Assembly: GCA_035577545.1 (NCBI GenBank)
Contig: DATLVI010000008.1
Span: forward strand, 57,070 to 121,069
DNA length: 64,000 bases
Direction of reading: 5' to 3'
DNA from: Verrucomicrobiia bacterium
Lineage (GTDB): Bacteria; Verrucomicrobiota; Verrucomicrobiia; Palsa-1439
Positions 1 to 8,305 of the stretch are shown in pieces. The notes beneath the pieces were generated by a model. It saw only the letters and a program-made list of their open reading frames with translations. It did not search any database and was not told the origin of the DNA. How positions within the stretch are numbered: the first letter of the stretch is position 1; the number at the start of each line of letters is the position of its first letter. The position numbers were made by a program, and so were the translations under genes.

Positions 1-152
1 ACCTCGACCCGCCCGTGCTTCGCAAGGACCAATGGGGCCGCGACTACATCTACCGGTACCCGGGCCAGAAGATTCCCAACGGCTACGACCTGTTCTCCGT
101 TGGCCCCAACGGCAATGAAGGTGATGATGACGACATCGGCAACTGGCAGTAG
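1..152 (+). CDS. gspG: Type II secretion major pseudopilin GspG (3' end only)
   Basis: Partial gene entering from the left edge; 49 C-terminal residues are visible before TAG at 150-152. The peptide contains KDQWGRDYIYRYPG and YDLFSVGPNG followed by an acidic DDDDIGNW end, which is the classic C-terminus of the major T2SS pseudopilin with its calcium-binding loop. In the family this protein polymerises into the periplasmic pseudopilus that pushes substrates through the secretin. It is the first visible gene of a gspGHIJKLM-D operon; gspE and gspF are presumably upstream, outside the window. The next gene starts inside its 3' end. Confidence 0.9.
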   Translation, partial: LDPPVLRKDQWGRDYIYRYPGQKIPNGYDLFSVGPNGNEGDDDDIGNWQ

Positions 153-657
153 ACGCTCACGACGCGCCGGTTTCACGCTGATCGAGTTGAGCATCGTGGC
201 GTTCATCGTTGCCATCATCCTGGCGATGGCGGTCCCCAACTTCATCCGCTCGTATAACGCGGCCGCCCTCAACGCGACCGGGCGAACGGTGATCACCACT
301 TGCCAGTTTGCGAAGCTAAACGCCGTGCTACGCCAGCAAAAGGTTGCCCTGTACGTCAACATGGATAAACGCAAGATCTCGCTCACGCAATTCGTCGGGA
401 CCAATGCCCCTGACGACGCCGAATCATCAACCGTGGTTTTGAAGGAGATTGAACTCTCGCCGCGAGTCGGGGTGGCCTCCGTCCAAATTGGCGACCAGCC
501 GGCGGAACAGAAAGGGCTGGTGGAGGCGACTTTTTACCCGAACGGGACTTGCGATGCGTTCACGATTACGCTTCGCGGCGTGGAGAAGGGAAGCGGTCTG
601 GCGATCATGGTCGACCCCGTGACGTGTCGCGGCATGCCGTGGGTCGTGAAGCTATGA
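115..657 (+). CDS. gspH: Minor pseudopilin GspH-like
   Basis: About 180 residues. A short basic leader (SRRSRRAG) is followed by FTLIELSIVAFIVAIILAMA, the type IV prepilin signature: cleavage after Gly, N-methyl-Phe, Glu at +5, then one hydrophobic helix. The rest is a globular domain without known motifs. The position directly after gspG and before gspI supports GspH, a pseudopilus component. The start is uncertain: TTG 100, ATG 115, 124 or 127 are all in frame and all overlap the end of gspG; I use ATG 115. The stop overlaps the next gene's ATG (ATGA at 654-657), indicating translational coupling. Confidence 0.8.
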   Translation: MKVMMTTSATGSRRSRRAGFTLIELSIVAFIVAIILAMAVPNFIRSYNAAALNATGRTVITTCQFAKLNAVLRQQKVALYVNMDKRKISLTQFVGTNAPDDAESSTVVLKEIELSPRVGVASVQIGDQPAEQKGLVEATFYPNGTCDAFTITLRGVEKGSGLAIMVDPVTCRGMPWVVKL

Positions 658-1061
658 ACGTTCGCTGCCAACGAAATCCTGACGCGCCGCAGCGCCGCGA
701 CGGTGGATTCCTGATGTTGGAAGTGATCCTGGCCATGGCGCTGCTGGCGATCAGCACGGTTGCGATCGTCGAGTCCCTGGGCCGTTGCCTGGCGGCGGCG
801 CGCGCGGTCCAGAGTTATTCCACGTCCGAGATTCTCCTTGCGAACAAGAGTTTCGAGTTCCGCACCGAGCGTCCCACAGATCTCCTGGACCAGGAAGGCG
901 AGTTTGACGATTACCCCGGCTTTTCCTGGTCGCGCAAGCTCGAGGAGACGGATACGGAAGGGCTCTGGAAGCAAACGATTACCGTTTACTGGTACGAGCG
1001 CGGCCAGCTCTCCAGTGACTCCGTGGTCGAATACCGGTATTTGCCGCTAAAACAACGGTGA
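654..1061 (+). CDS. gspI: Minor pseudopilin GspI
   Basis: 135 residues from ATG 654, which overlaps the gspH stop. The prepilin peptidase site is near residue 18, GG|FLMLEVILAMALLAIS, with Glu at +5 and a hydrophobic helix. The short length and place between the H-like and J-like genes fit GspI, which with GspJ and GspK caps the pseudopilus tip. The C-terminal part (SWSRKLEETDTEGLWKQTIT, then WYERGQ) resembles the strand-rich GspI globular domain. A longer reading frame begins upstream at 549 but would run far into gspH, so the coupled ATG is preferred. Confidence 0.82.
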   Translation: MNVRCQRNPDAPQRRDGGFLMLEVILAMALLAISTVAIVESLGRCLAAARAVQSYSTSEILLANKSFEFRTERPTDLLDQEGEFDDYPGFSWSRKLEETDTEGLWKQTITVYWYERGQLSSDSVVEYRYLPLKQR

Positions 1062-1858
1062 GCATGCTGTCCCATTGTCCCAACAGCAAGCGCGGGGGTT
1101 TCACGCTGGTCGAAGTCCTGGCGGCGGTGGCGATTCTCAGCCTCGTTCTTACCGGGGTATACGGCCTTTGGAGCGGCTCTTTGAGGGCGTGGCGGCGCGG
1201 CGGTGAAGCCACCGAGGTATTTCAGCGGCAACGGGTCGTCATGGAAACGCTGGCGGAGTTGGCACAATCGGCCGTTTACTTTGCCGCGTCTCCCGACTTG
1301 TACGAAGTGATTGGCGTCAGACATCCGGGCCTGGGCGACAGCGTGAGTTTTGTCACAGCTTCGGATGCGTTCCTGCCGCCCAGCGAAGCCAGTGACGTTG
1401 GCATGCGACGAGTGACCATCTCCATGGAGCAGGATGATTACCGGCGCACCTACCTTGCCATCGTGAACCAGCCCGCTCTGAGCGTGACCGATGATACCAA
1501 GCAAGAGCTCCAGGCGCACGTGATATCGATGGACGTGAGCGGCTTCTTCATCCGCTACCTCGACCCGCGCGATGGGGCCTGGTACGACAAGTGGGAAGAC
1601 GCCAACGCCATTCCAGCCGCAATGGAGTTCACCGTTGTCTTCGGCCAGCCCGGCGACCAAATCCCGCCCGTGACCGTTACACGGGCGATCGATCTTCCGG
1701 TCGCCGATTTCATCGCCCGCGGGACCAACCCAATGCTGGCCCCCCTGTCGAGCACCAACGAGGTCCAACGCCGCGACGTTGATTCTCTGGGAACGCTGAA
1801 CACCAATGTGGGACAACAGCGAGGGCAGCAAGGGTCCCCACTCCCGAGGGGAATGTGA
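1058..1858 (+). CDS. gspJ: Minor pseudopilin GspJ
   Basis: 266 residues. The GTG at 1058 overlaps the gspI stop (GTGA); ATG 1064 is an alternative. The prepilin motif RGG|FTLVEVLAAVAILSLVL lies at residues 12-30, with Glu at +5. It is longer than typical GspJ (about 200 residues), the extra length being a polar C-terminal tail. Its position after gspI and before gspK matches the conserved H-I-J-K order. The known role is in the pseudopilus tip complex in the periplasm. The gene ends in an ATGA overlap with gspK. Confidence 0.82.
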   Translation: MSMLSHCPNSKRGGFTLVEVLAAVAILSLVLTGVYGLWSGSLRAWRRGGEATEVFQRQRVVMETLAELAQSAVYFAASPDLYEVIGVRHPGLGDSVSFVTASDAFLPPSEASDVGMRRVTISMEQDDYRRTYLAIVNQPALSVTDDTKQELQAHVISMDVSGFFIRYLDPRDGAWYDKWEDANAIPAAMEFTVVFGQPGDQIPPVTVTRAIDLPVADFIARGTNPMLAPLSSTNEVQRRDVDSLGTLNTNVGQQRGQQGSPLPRGM

Positions 1859-2877
1859 TGAAAAGCGGCGCCTCTCCTACCAACCGCTTTCCCGACAACC
1901 GCGGCATCGCCATCGTCATCGTGTTGTGGGTCGTGCTGGTTTTGTCCTTGCTGATTAGTGGGTTTGCTTTCACAATGCACGTCGAAACGCAGGTGGCATC
2001 GTACGCCCGCAAGGAGTTGAAGGCCGAAATGTTAGCGCGTTCGGGCGTCGAGGTGGCGCGAATGGAGTTGATCGTCGGCGCACTGTCTCCAACCAATTCC
2101 GGGATTGACGCGCTCAACCAGGAATGGGCCACCAACGCGTTGATGTACGTGGACCATGAATTGGGTGACGGAATTTACAATGTGAAGGTGACTGACGAGG
2201 AATCAAAGATCCCGATCAACCGCGCGACCGACCTGCAACTCAAGCGCCTGTTCGGGTTGCTCGGCGCTGACCCGGCGGATGGCGACGTCATCACGGATTC
2301 GATCCTGGATTGGATTGACGCAGACGATTTGACCCGCCTGAACGGCGCGGAGAGTGACTATTACCAGAGCCTTTCGCCGCCTTATCGCGCGAAAAACGCC
2401 CCGCTGGATCGGGTTGAAGAACTGTTGTTGATTCGCGGGGTGACACCCGAGTTGTACAAAGGGACGCCGGCGACGGATACAGATCCGGCGCGGCCGGGTC
2501 TGCAAGATGTTTTTACCACGATGACCTCGGGCTTTATCAATGTGAACACCGCGTCGGCGATTGTTTTGGGGACGCTGGGTCTCGACGACGCCCAGGTACA
2601 GGCTGTCCTGGCCCGCCGTGATGGCGCCGACGGCATCCCGGGTACGGACGATGACCTGCCGTTCCACAGTGCCGAAGAGTTCTTCGCGGCGATCGGCAAT
2701 CTCGATCCAGAAGCCAAACAGTCAGCGCAGCCTCTCGTTGCAGTTACCTCGTCGTTTTTCACCGTGAAGTCTACTGGAGAGGTTGGTGGCGTGAAGCGCA
2801 CCATCCTGGCGACGCTGTATCGCAACGCGGGCAAGGTCCAGACTGTCATGTGGCGTGAAGTGCGGGAGGGGACGTGA
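1855..2877 (+). CDS. gspK: Minor pseudopilin GspK
   Basis: 340 residues, ATG overlapping the gspJ stop. The leader ends DNRG|IAIVIVLWVVLVLSLL; as usual in GspK the +5 Glu is absent. The body is large, with the SAM-like/helix-hairpin-helix region typical of GspK: DAPLDRVEEL-type text (PLDRVEELLLIRGVTPELY, residues about 185-205), then FINVNTASAIVLGTLGLDD and the acidic GADGIPGTDDDLPF stretch. GspK sits at the pseudopilus tip. It is the fifth gene of the operon, and its last codons overlap the GTG of the next gene. Confidence 0.85.
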   Translation: MMKSGASPTNRFPDNRGIAIVIVLWVVLVLSLLISGFAFTMHVETQVASYARKELKAEMLARSGVEVARMELIVGALSPTNSGIDALNQEWATNALMYVDHELGDGIYNVKVTDEESKIPINRATDLQLKRLFGLLGADPADGDVITDSILDWIDADDLTRLNGAESDYYQSLSPPYRAKNAPLDRVEELLLIRGVTPELYKGTPATDTDPARPGLQDVFTTMTSGFINVNTASAIVLGTLGLDDAQVQAVLARRDGADGIPGTDDDLPFHSAEEFFAAIGNLDPEAKQSAQPLVAVTSSFFTVKSTGEVGGVKRTILATLYRNAGKVQTVMWREVREGT

Positions 2878-4301
2878 AGACCAATCTCAATCCGCGCAAA
2901 CTGAGCGGTCTGGGTCATGCCCGTGGTTGGGCGGCTGTTGCGTTCGGGCCCTCCAGCCTTGAACTTACCACCACACGCACGGAAGGCTCTGAGGTCAGCG
3001 TGCTGCAACAGTCCTCCGCCAGCGCCGTACCACCCGCCGAGGCACCGGACGCGCCGCCGCAATGGCAGAATGCAGCGCAGTCGCTGCGCCAACAATTCGA
3101 TCCCCGCGAGCATCGCGTTGTCACTTCCGTGAGTTGCGAAGACGTGCTCTGCCAGATCCTGCGTCTGCCCGCGACCGAGCCGACCGAATTAAAGCAGATG
3201 CTTGATTTGCAGATCGACAACATCACGCCCCTGCCGCTGGAGGAAGTCGTCTACAGCTTCGAACCATTGGCCGTCGCTGATGGACAAACACAGGTACTCG
3301 TGGCCATCGCGAGCAAGGCCAAGGTCAATGAGCGCGTAGAAGCGCTGGAATCAGCCGGATTACAACCGGAAATGGTCTCGGTTGACGCTTTGGCCATGTT
3401 CCATGCGCTGGCCCGGCGCAACCTGTTGGCGACGGACGACCGCCTGAATGTGCTGGTGATCCTTGGGTTGGTCTCCGCAGATGTGATTGTGTACTCACAA
3501 GTCGTGCCCCTCGCGGTCCGTTCCCTCGTGCTGGGAGCGGAAGGCGAATCCGTGTTACGCGAAGAACTTCAGCGCACGTTTGTCGCGACCGAGGCTGGAC
3601 AGCCGGAACGGGCGATGGGTGGCGTCATCTTTCTCGCACCCGGCGAAGAATTGAAAGCGTTCGCGGAGAAAGTCGCAAACGGCCTGACCGCGCAGTCGTC
3701 GCTGCTCAGCAACGGCACCGTGCCCACCGCGGGCCTGAGCCTGTGCCTGCAGTACGCGACCGGTGAGGCGGCCCATTTGAACCTCCTGCCGGAGGAGTGG
3801 CGGCAAAAGCGCCAAATCAAAGCCTTCCGGAGGCGGCTCATTCGTGGAGCGATTGCGCTGGGCGTCATTTACGTCCTGGCGCTCGCGGTGTTCCTGACCC
3901 TGCTGGCTTTGAAGAACGCACAATTCAATCGGGTTGTGAAGGAAATCAAGAACCAGCAGAAGAACTACGACGCTGCGCGGCAGTTGGAGGGTGAGTTGAT
4001 TGCGATGCGCAATCAACTCGATACGAAATCGTCCGCGCTGGAGGTCTTGCGCGAGATCACGTCGCGCATGCCGAAAGACATGCAATTGACTTCGTTTGTG
4101 TTCAAGAAGGACCTGACGTTGTCACTCAAGGGACAGGCGCCGTCGGGGGCCGTCGCGCTCGATTTTCAAACCCGACTTCAGCAGTGCGATCTGTTTTCGA
4201 AAGTGTCGGGCCGCAGCGACACGGTGGGCGGCTTGACGAAGTTTGACCTGACTTGTACTCTCAAAACCGCTGCGGGGCCGGTAACGGCTGGGAGACGATG
4301 A
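2874..4301 (+). CDS. gspL: T2SS inner-membrane platform protein, GspL / PilM-PilN fusion type
   Basis: 475 residues, GTG start overlapping the gspK stop. Residues 1 to about 315 look like a PilM/GspL actin-like cytoplasmic domain (DLQIDNITPLPLEEVVYSFE; LVAIASKAKVNERVEALESA). One membrane helix lies at about 325-345 (LGVIYVLALAVFLTLLAL), followed by a short coiled coil and a PilN-like ferredoxin-fold periplasmic domain containing EVLREITSRMPKDMQLTSF. In type IV pili these are two proteins (PilM, PilN); here they are one chain, as in GspL. In the family this part links the secretion ATPase to the envelope. The gene ends in an ATGA overlap with gspM. Confidence 0.78.
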   Translation: MKTNLNPRKLSGLGHARGWAAVAFGPSSLELTTTRTEGSEVSVLQQSSASAVPPAEAPDAPPQWQNAAQSLRQQFDPREHRVVTSVSCEDVLCQILRLPATEPTELKQMLDLQIDNITPLPLEEVVYSFEPLAVADGQTQVLVAIASKAKVNERVEALESAGLQPEMVSVDALAMFHALARRNLLATDDRLNVLVILGLVSADVIVYSQVVPLAVRSLVLGAEGESVLREELQRTFVATEAGQPERAMGGVIFLAPGEELKAFAEKVANGLTAQSSLLSNGTVPTAGLSLCLQYATGEAAHLNLLPEEWRQKRQIKAFRRRLIRGAIALGVIYVLALAVFLTLLALKNAQFNRVVKEIKNQQKNYDAARQLEGELIAMRNQLDTKSSALEVLREITSRMPKDMQLTSFVFKKDLTLSLKGQAPSGAVALDFQTRLQQCDLFSKVSGRSDTVGGLTKFDLTCTLKTAAGPVTAGRR

Positions 4302-4837
4302 AAATCACCAAACGAGAACGCGGGATATTGGTTGTTGCCGTCACGGCGGCCGTGTTGATCAGTAACTACTTTCTGGTCATTCCTCTTCTGCGTAATTGGC
4401 GGGAAACCGGTATCCAACTCAAGAGCAAGCAACGCGTACTCGACGGTATGCGGACGACGATTCAGCACAAGGAAGAGTGGCGCAAGGAGTATGACGAACT
4501 CAAGAAAGGGCTTGGACAACAAGCCGAACGTTTCCAGTATACCTCCGATGTTGCGAAGAAGATCCAGGAGGTCGCCAGCAGTTCCGGTGTTCAAATCAAC
4601 GCAACACGCCAGATGACTGAGGAAGACAAAGGCGTGTATCGCGTGTTGCCGGTGCAGTGTACCGTTGAGGCGACAACCGAGTCGCTCGTGAAGTTTCTCT
4701 TCGCGTTGCAAACGGGCGCCGGTTTCATGAGTGTCGAGCAGCTGACGCTCTCGCCGCGCCCTGAGAATCCCGGCATCCTGCGCTGTGAAATCCAGGTCCG
4801 CGCCCTGTCCGGTAAAATGGGGAGTACCAACTCGTGA
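4298..4837 (+). CDS. gspM: T2SS inner-membrane protein, GspM / PilO-like
   Basis: 179 residues from the ATG overlapping the gspL stop. A short basic N-terminus (MKITKRERG) precedes one transmembrane helix at about 10-30, then a coiled coil rich in K/E/R (residues 35-85) and a compact ferredoxin-like fold with PVQCTVEATTESLVKFLFAL. This layout is that of GspM/PilO, which heterodimerises with the GspL/PilN periplasmic domain. A longer in-frame start at 4253 would overlap gspL by 49 bases and is not favoured. The next gene follows with another 4-base overlap. Confidence 0.75.
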   Translation: MKITKRERGILVVAVTAAVLISNYFLVIPLLRNWRETGIQLKSKQRVLDGMRTTIQHKEEWRKEYDELKKGLGQQAERFQYTSDVAKKIQEVASSSGVQINATRQMTEEDKGVYRVLPVQCTVEATTESLVKFLFALQTGAGFMSVEQLTLSPRPENPGILRCEIQVRALSGKMGSTNS

Positions 4838-5355
4838 GCCAGCATTCTGTGAGGAGCATTGCGGTTGTATGCGCCTTGACGGCGACGCTGGTTGGATCGG
4901 CCATGGGCGCCACGGATACGCTGCACGACTTCTCGCGTTACCAGGTCATTATCGACCGCCTGCCCTTTGGCGCGATGAGCGGCGGGGCCGATGTTCCACA
5001 GCCCTCTTTTTCCGCGCACTACACTTTCGTGGGGTTGCTCAAGGAGGATGATACGAAACCGCTCCTGGCAGTCATCTTTGACAAGGAAGGCAGCCAGACC
5101 TATTTCAAAGCGGAGGGCGACACGATGGGGGAGACGACCGTTGTGAAAATTGAGAAGTCGGACAAGGGCCAGGTAAAGCTTGTCTTGAAACAAGGTTTGG
5201 AGGTCGCCACACTGTCATTGGAGACCAAAACCGGGGTCGGCGCGGCCCCACCAGTCCCGGGCGCACAGCCGCAACCAGGTGTTCCGGGGGTATCGCCCGC
5301 GCCGGTGCCACTGCAACCGGGAGTTCGCCGCATTCCGTTTCGACGGGGAGGATGA
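4834..5355 (+). CDS. Secreted PilP/GspC-like linker protein of the T2SS operon
   Basis: 173 residues, GTG start overlapping the gspM stop. Seen: a signal peptide (SIAVVCALTATLVGSAMGA), then DFSRYQVIIDRLPFG, a small beta-rich domain (FSAHYTFVGLL; LLAVIFDKEGSQTYFKAEGD), and a Pro-rich tail. Known: the secretin partner genes gspC or pilP encode periplasmic domains with a similar YxxIxxRxxFG-like start and a small beta barrel. Inferred: this gene, between the M/O-like gene and the secretin gene exactly where pilP lies in pilMNOPQ, is the connector from platform to secretin. It lacks the N-terminal anchor helix of true GspC, or uses its signal sequence as one. Confidence 0.55.
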   Translation: MSQHSVRSIAVVCALTATLVGSAMGATDTLHDFSRYQVIIDRLPFGAMSGGADVPQPSFSAHYTFVGLLKEDDTKPLLAVIFDKEGSQTYFKAEGDTMGETTVVKIEKSDKGQVKLVLKQGLEVATLSLETKTGVGAAPPVPGAQPQPGVPGVSPAPVPLQPGVRRIPFRRGG

Positions 5356-7923
5356 GTGAGACAATTGAGAATACGACTTTTGACGGTTGGACTTTCAGCA
5401 TCGCTGTTCTTTCTGGCGGTCGCGGGATCGGATGAGGTTGCCAGCGCCCAGGAGGCGACCAACGCTGTGGTGACAACGAACGCCCCGGCGGAGCAGGCAG
5501 CGCCGCCGCTGCCTTTTCCCGTAGTGCAGCCCAATCAGGTCCCAACAAACAGCGAGAATGCGGCTGGTAAGAACCCCACGCAAGACGTCGTGGAAGTTCC
5601 ACCGCCACAAGCCGGTGCGACAACACCTTCTTCACCGTTGCCGCAACCCCAGACGAACGCGCCGGTTGCCGTCAAAGCCCCCGTTCCATCGCCTTCACCG
5701 CCAGCGCCAACGCAACCCCCCCCCGAGGCAGAGACGATCGACTTTCAGTTCCAGGGCGCCCCGGTCACCGCCATCCTCGAATGGTACGCGCGCCTGACGG
5801 GCAAGTCGATCATTGCGGCGCCGACCCTGGCGGGGGTAATCAATTTCCGGAGCCAGTCAAAATTGACCAAGAGTGACGCGCTCCAGGCGCTCGACAGCGT
5901 ACTCGCAATCAACGGCATCGCTGCCATCCCTCTGGGCGAGAAGTTCCTCAAAGTCGTCCAGATTACCACGGCCAAACAAGAGGGCCTCCCCGTTGGCAAG
6001 GTAACCGCACCAGCCGATACGCTGGGGACACAGATCATCCCGTTGAAATATGCTGACGCGACGGAGGTCGTCACCGTGCTGCAACCGTACCTGCACCCCT
6101 ATGGCCAGTTGGTGCCCTTGCAGAAATCCAACAGCATCCTGATCTCGGAAACCGCCGCCAATCTCAAACAGATGATGGAAATTGTGGCGTACGTCGACCA
6201 ACCGTCGATGTTGCGCATGGAAATGCATTCCTACGTGCTCGCCCACGCCAAGGCCGCTGACGTCATGGCGCGCTTGCAGTCGATCATTCAGGGCGCCGAG
6301 CAGGCCGGTGGACATGCCTCGGTAGCCGGTCAGCCGGGGCAACCTCCCCAAGCGCCGGGGCAGATCCGCCGCCCGGGCGTACCGGGACAACCAGGCGGCG
6401 CGCCCGGTGAGGAATCCGCCGTTGAAGGCAAGGTCATTATGGCCGCCGACGAGCGCACCAACAAGATTTTCATCCTGACGCGACCAAGCAATTTCGGTTT
6501 TTTCGACAAGCTGATTGCCGAGTTGGACGCGAAAGTTGAGCCGGACGTGGTAATGAAGGTCATTGAACTCAACTACGCCACCGCCGAGGACATCGCTTCG
6601 CTTTTAAACTCGCTCATTACGGGCTCAACGCCTGCAGCGCCGGCGCGACGCACGACAGGCACTCCGGGCAGTACGACTACGGGAGCCCGACCGCCGTCCA
6701 TCCCGCCGCCACCGGCCGGGGGCTCCGCCGGAAGCGGCGTGGATACCGGTTTCCTGCAATACGCCGAGGGCGTGCGCATTCTACCCGATCCGCGGACAAA
6801 CTCGCTTTTGGTGATGGCGACCAAGGAAGATCTGGTGCGCATTGAGCAATTGGTCAGGAGCATGGACACGTCGGTGGCCCAGGTGCAGATCGAAGTGGTG
6901 ATCGCCGAATTGACGCTCAACAACGAACTCGATGTCGGGGTCGACCTCTTTAGCCGGTTGTGGAAGGCCGGCGAGGCATCCGGCACCGGCGGTAACAGCA
7001 CGGATGGCAATACGCCCGTTCAGTTGTCGCCGCTCAGCGCGATCAGCAGTAACCTGCCGACTGCGGCAGCCCTGGCGGGGGGCGCGGGCGGACTGACTTA
7101 TTTCACCACGTTTCGGAATCTTAACCTCGACACGGTTGTCCACGCGCTCGCCAGCACCGCGAACAGCAAGGTCCTTTCGACACCCGTCATCCAGACGATG
7201 GACAATCAGGAGGCGGATATCACTGTTGGCGAATCGGTCCCTGTCCCCACCTCGCAAACGTCCTCCCTCGTTAGCGGCACGGGTACGTTGGCCACCTCCG
7301 GCGTGACCTCCAGTATCCAGTATCAGGACGTCGCCATTGAATTGAAGGTAACTCCGCGGATCAATCCCGATGGATACGTCCGGATGGACGTCGAACAGAA
7401 AGTGAACGATCTCGGCGCCAACGTTAACATTGGCGGGACGATCGTGCCGACCATCCTGAAAAGGGAGGCAAAATCATCACTGGCTGTTCAAGACAAGAGC
7501 ACGATTGTTTTGGGCGGTTTGATCCAGCAATCAAAGTCGTTGACGACAACGAAAACGCCGTTCTTTGGGGATATTCCGATTATCGGACAGATTTTTAAGA
7601 GCCAGGCGAACAACAAAAAGCGCACCGAGCTGATTATCTTCATCCGGCCCACGGTTCTGCGCACCGATACGGCGGCCGTGGGTGAGGCCAGGCGGCGCTT
7701 GAAGATGTTGGGTGTGAGCGAAGAATTGGAGCAGCACTATTTCCCGGATGCCAATACGGTGACCAATCGAGTCATCCCGAGCGGTACCAGTAGTCGCGCG
7801 CCGGTTCCGGCAAATCGACCGGTCGTCGCGGAGCCGCAACCCGCGGTTGAGGACCCGACGGATCGCCAGTCGACGAAGGTCAAGGCCTTGAAGTTGGAGG
7901 ACGGCGATATCATCACGCAGTAG
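5356..7923 (+). CDS. gspD: Type II secretion secretin GspD
   Basis: 855 residues. The GTG start lies directly after the previous stop, behind a GGGGAGGAT ribosome-binding site. Features in order: signal peptide (residues 1-32); a low-complexity Pro/Gln/Ala/Thr linker (about 35-125); N0 domain (TIDFQFQGAPVTAILEWYAR); three N1-N3 type repeats (IIPLKYADATEVVTVLQPYL; LAHAKAADVMARLQSI; IELNYATAEDIASLLNSL) separated by Gly/Pro/Ala-rich loops; and the secretin barrel from about 505, VQIEVVIAELTLNNELDVGV to GDIPIIGQIFKS and TELIIFIRPTVL. It forms the outer-membrane pore of the T2SS. The long Pro/Gly-rich linkers are more extensive than in E. coli-type GspD. It appears to end the gsp operon. Confidence 0.93.
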   Translation: MRQLRIRLLTVGLSASLFFLAVAGSDEVASAQEATNAVVTTNAPAEQAAPPLPFPVVQPNQVPTNSENAAGKNPTQDVVEVPPPQAGATTPSSPLPQPQTNAPVAVKAPVPSPSPPAPTQPPPEAETIDFQFQGAPVTAILEWYARLTGKSIIAAPTLAGVINFRSQSKLTKSDALQALDSVLAINGIAAIPLGEKFLKVVQITTAKQEGLPVGKVTAPADTLGTQIIPLKYADATEVVTVLQPYLHPYGQLVPLQKSNSILISETAANLKQMMEIVAYVDQPSMLRMEMHSYVLAHAKAADVMARLQSIIQGAEQAGGHASVAGQPGQPPQAPGQIRRPGVPGQPGGAPGEESAVEGKVIMAADERTNKIFILTRPSNFGFFDKLIAELDAKVEPDVVMKVIELNYATAEDIASLLNSLITGSTPAAPARRTTGTPGSTTTGARPPSIPPPPAGGSAGSGVDTGFLQYAEGVRILPDPRTNSLLVMATKEDLVRIEQLVRSMDTSVAQVQIEVVIAELTLNNELDVGVDLFSRLWKAGEASGTGGNSTDGNTPVQLSPLSAISSNLPTAAALAGGAGGLTYFTTFRNLNLDTVVHALASTANSKVLSTPVIQTMDNQEADITVGESVPVPTSQTSSLVSGTGTLATSGVTSSIQYQDVAIELKVTPRINPDGYVRMDVEQKVNDLGANVNIGGTIVPTILKREAKSSLAVQDKSTIVLGGLIQQSKSLTTTKTPFFGDIPIIGQIFKSQANNKKRTELIIFIRPTVLRTDTAAVGEARRRLKMLGVSEELEQHYFPDANTVTNRVIPSGTSSRAPVPANRPVVAEPQPAVEDPTDRQSTKVKALKLEDGDIITQ

Positions 7924-7966
7924 TCACCGTGAGCATCGAATGGCTCGTTCACCTTAGAGGAACCTC

Positions 7967-8305
7967 ATGGACACCACCGGACTACTCAACCAGCGGATCA
8001 TGATCGTGTTGCGGCGGTTTCATATCCAAACACCGCGCGAAGTCATCCGCGGGATTGTCACCGATGTGGACGAAACCGGGCTGCGCGTCAGCGGGCGCCG
8101 TTTTCAAGAGCAAGCCGACCTGGAGTCTCGTTTGCCCCACGAGCGACCTGTCGAGACCGACACAAAGGTGTACTGGATCCCGCACACCTCGATTCGCTAC
8201 AGTGAAATCATCGATCCTGGGTCTCCCTCGGAGAAACAGGATAATGAAATCCAGCGGCGCAAGCCGTTCACGCCGCAGGAACTCCACCGCCCGACCCAAT
8301 CGTAA
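7967..8305 (+). CDS. Small conserved-looking protein of unknown function
   Basis: 112 residues, ATG behind AGAGGAACCTC, a good ribosome-binding site 44 bases after gspD. No signal peptide or membrane helix. The first two thirds look like a small beta fold (REVIRGIVTDVDETGLRVSG; DTKVYWIPHTSIRYSEII), reminiscent of an RNA- or ligand-binding small barrel; the C-terminus is polar and probably disordered. I do not recognise the family. The next gene starts immediately after its stop codon, so it is probably translated in the same unit as the CPBP protease and comF. Confidence 0.6.
   Translation: MDTTGLLNQRIMIVLRRFHIQTPREVIRGIVTDVDETGLRVSGRRFQEQADLESRLPHERPVETDTKVYWIPHTSIRYSEIIDPGSPSEKQDNEIQRRKPFTPQELHRPTQS

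Noticed and set aside
986..1831. 281-codon minus-strand frame within gspJ
   Set aside because: Shadow of gspJ, no family features.
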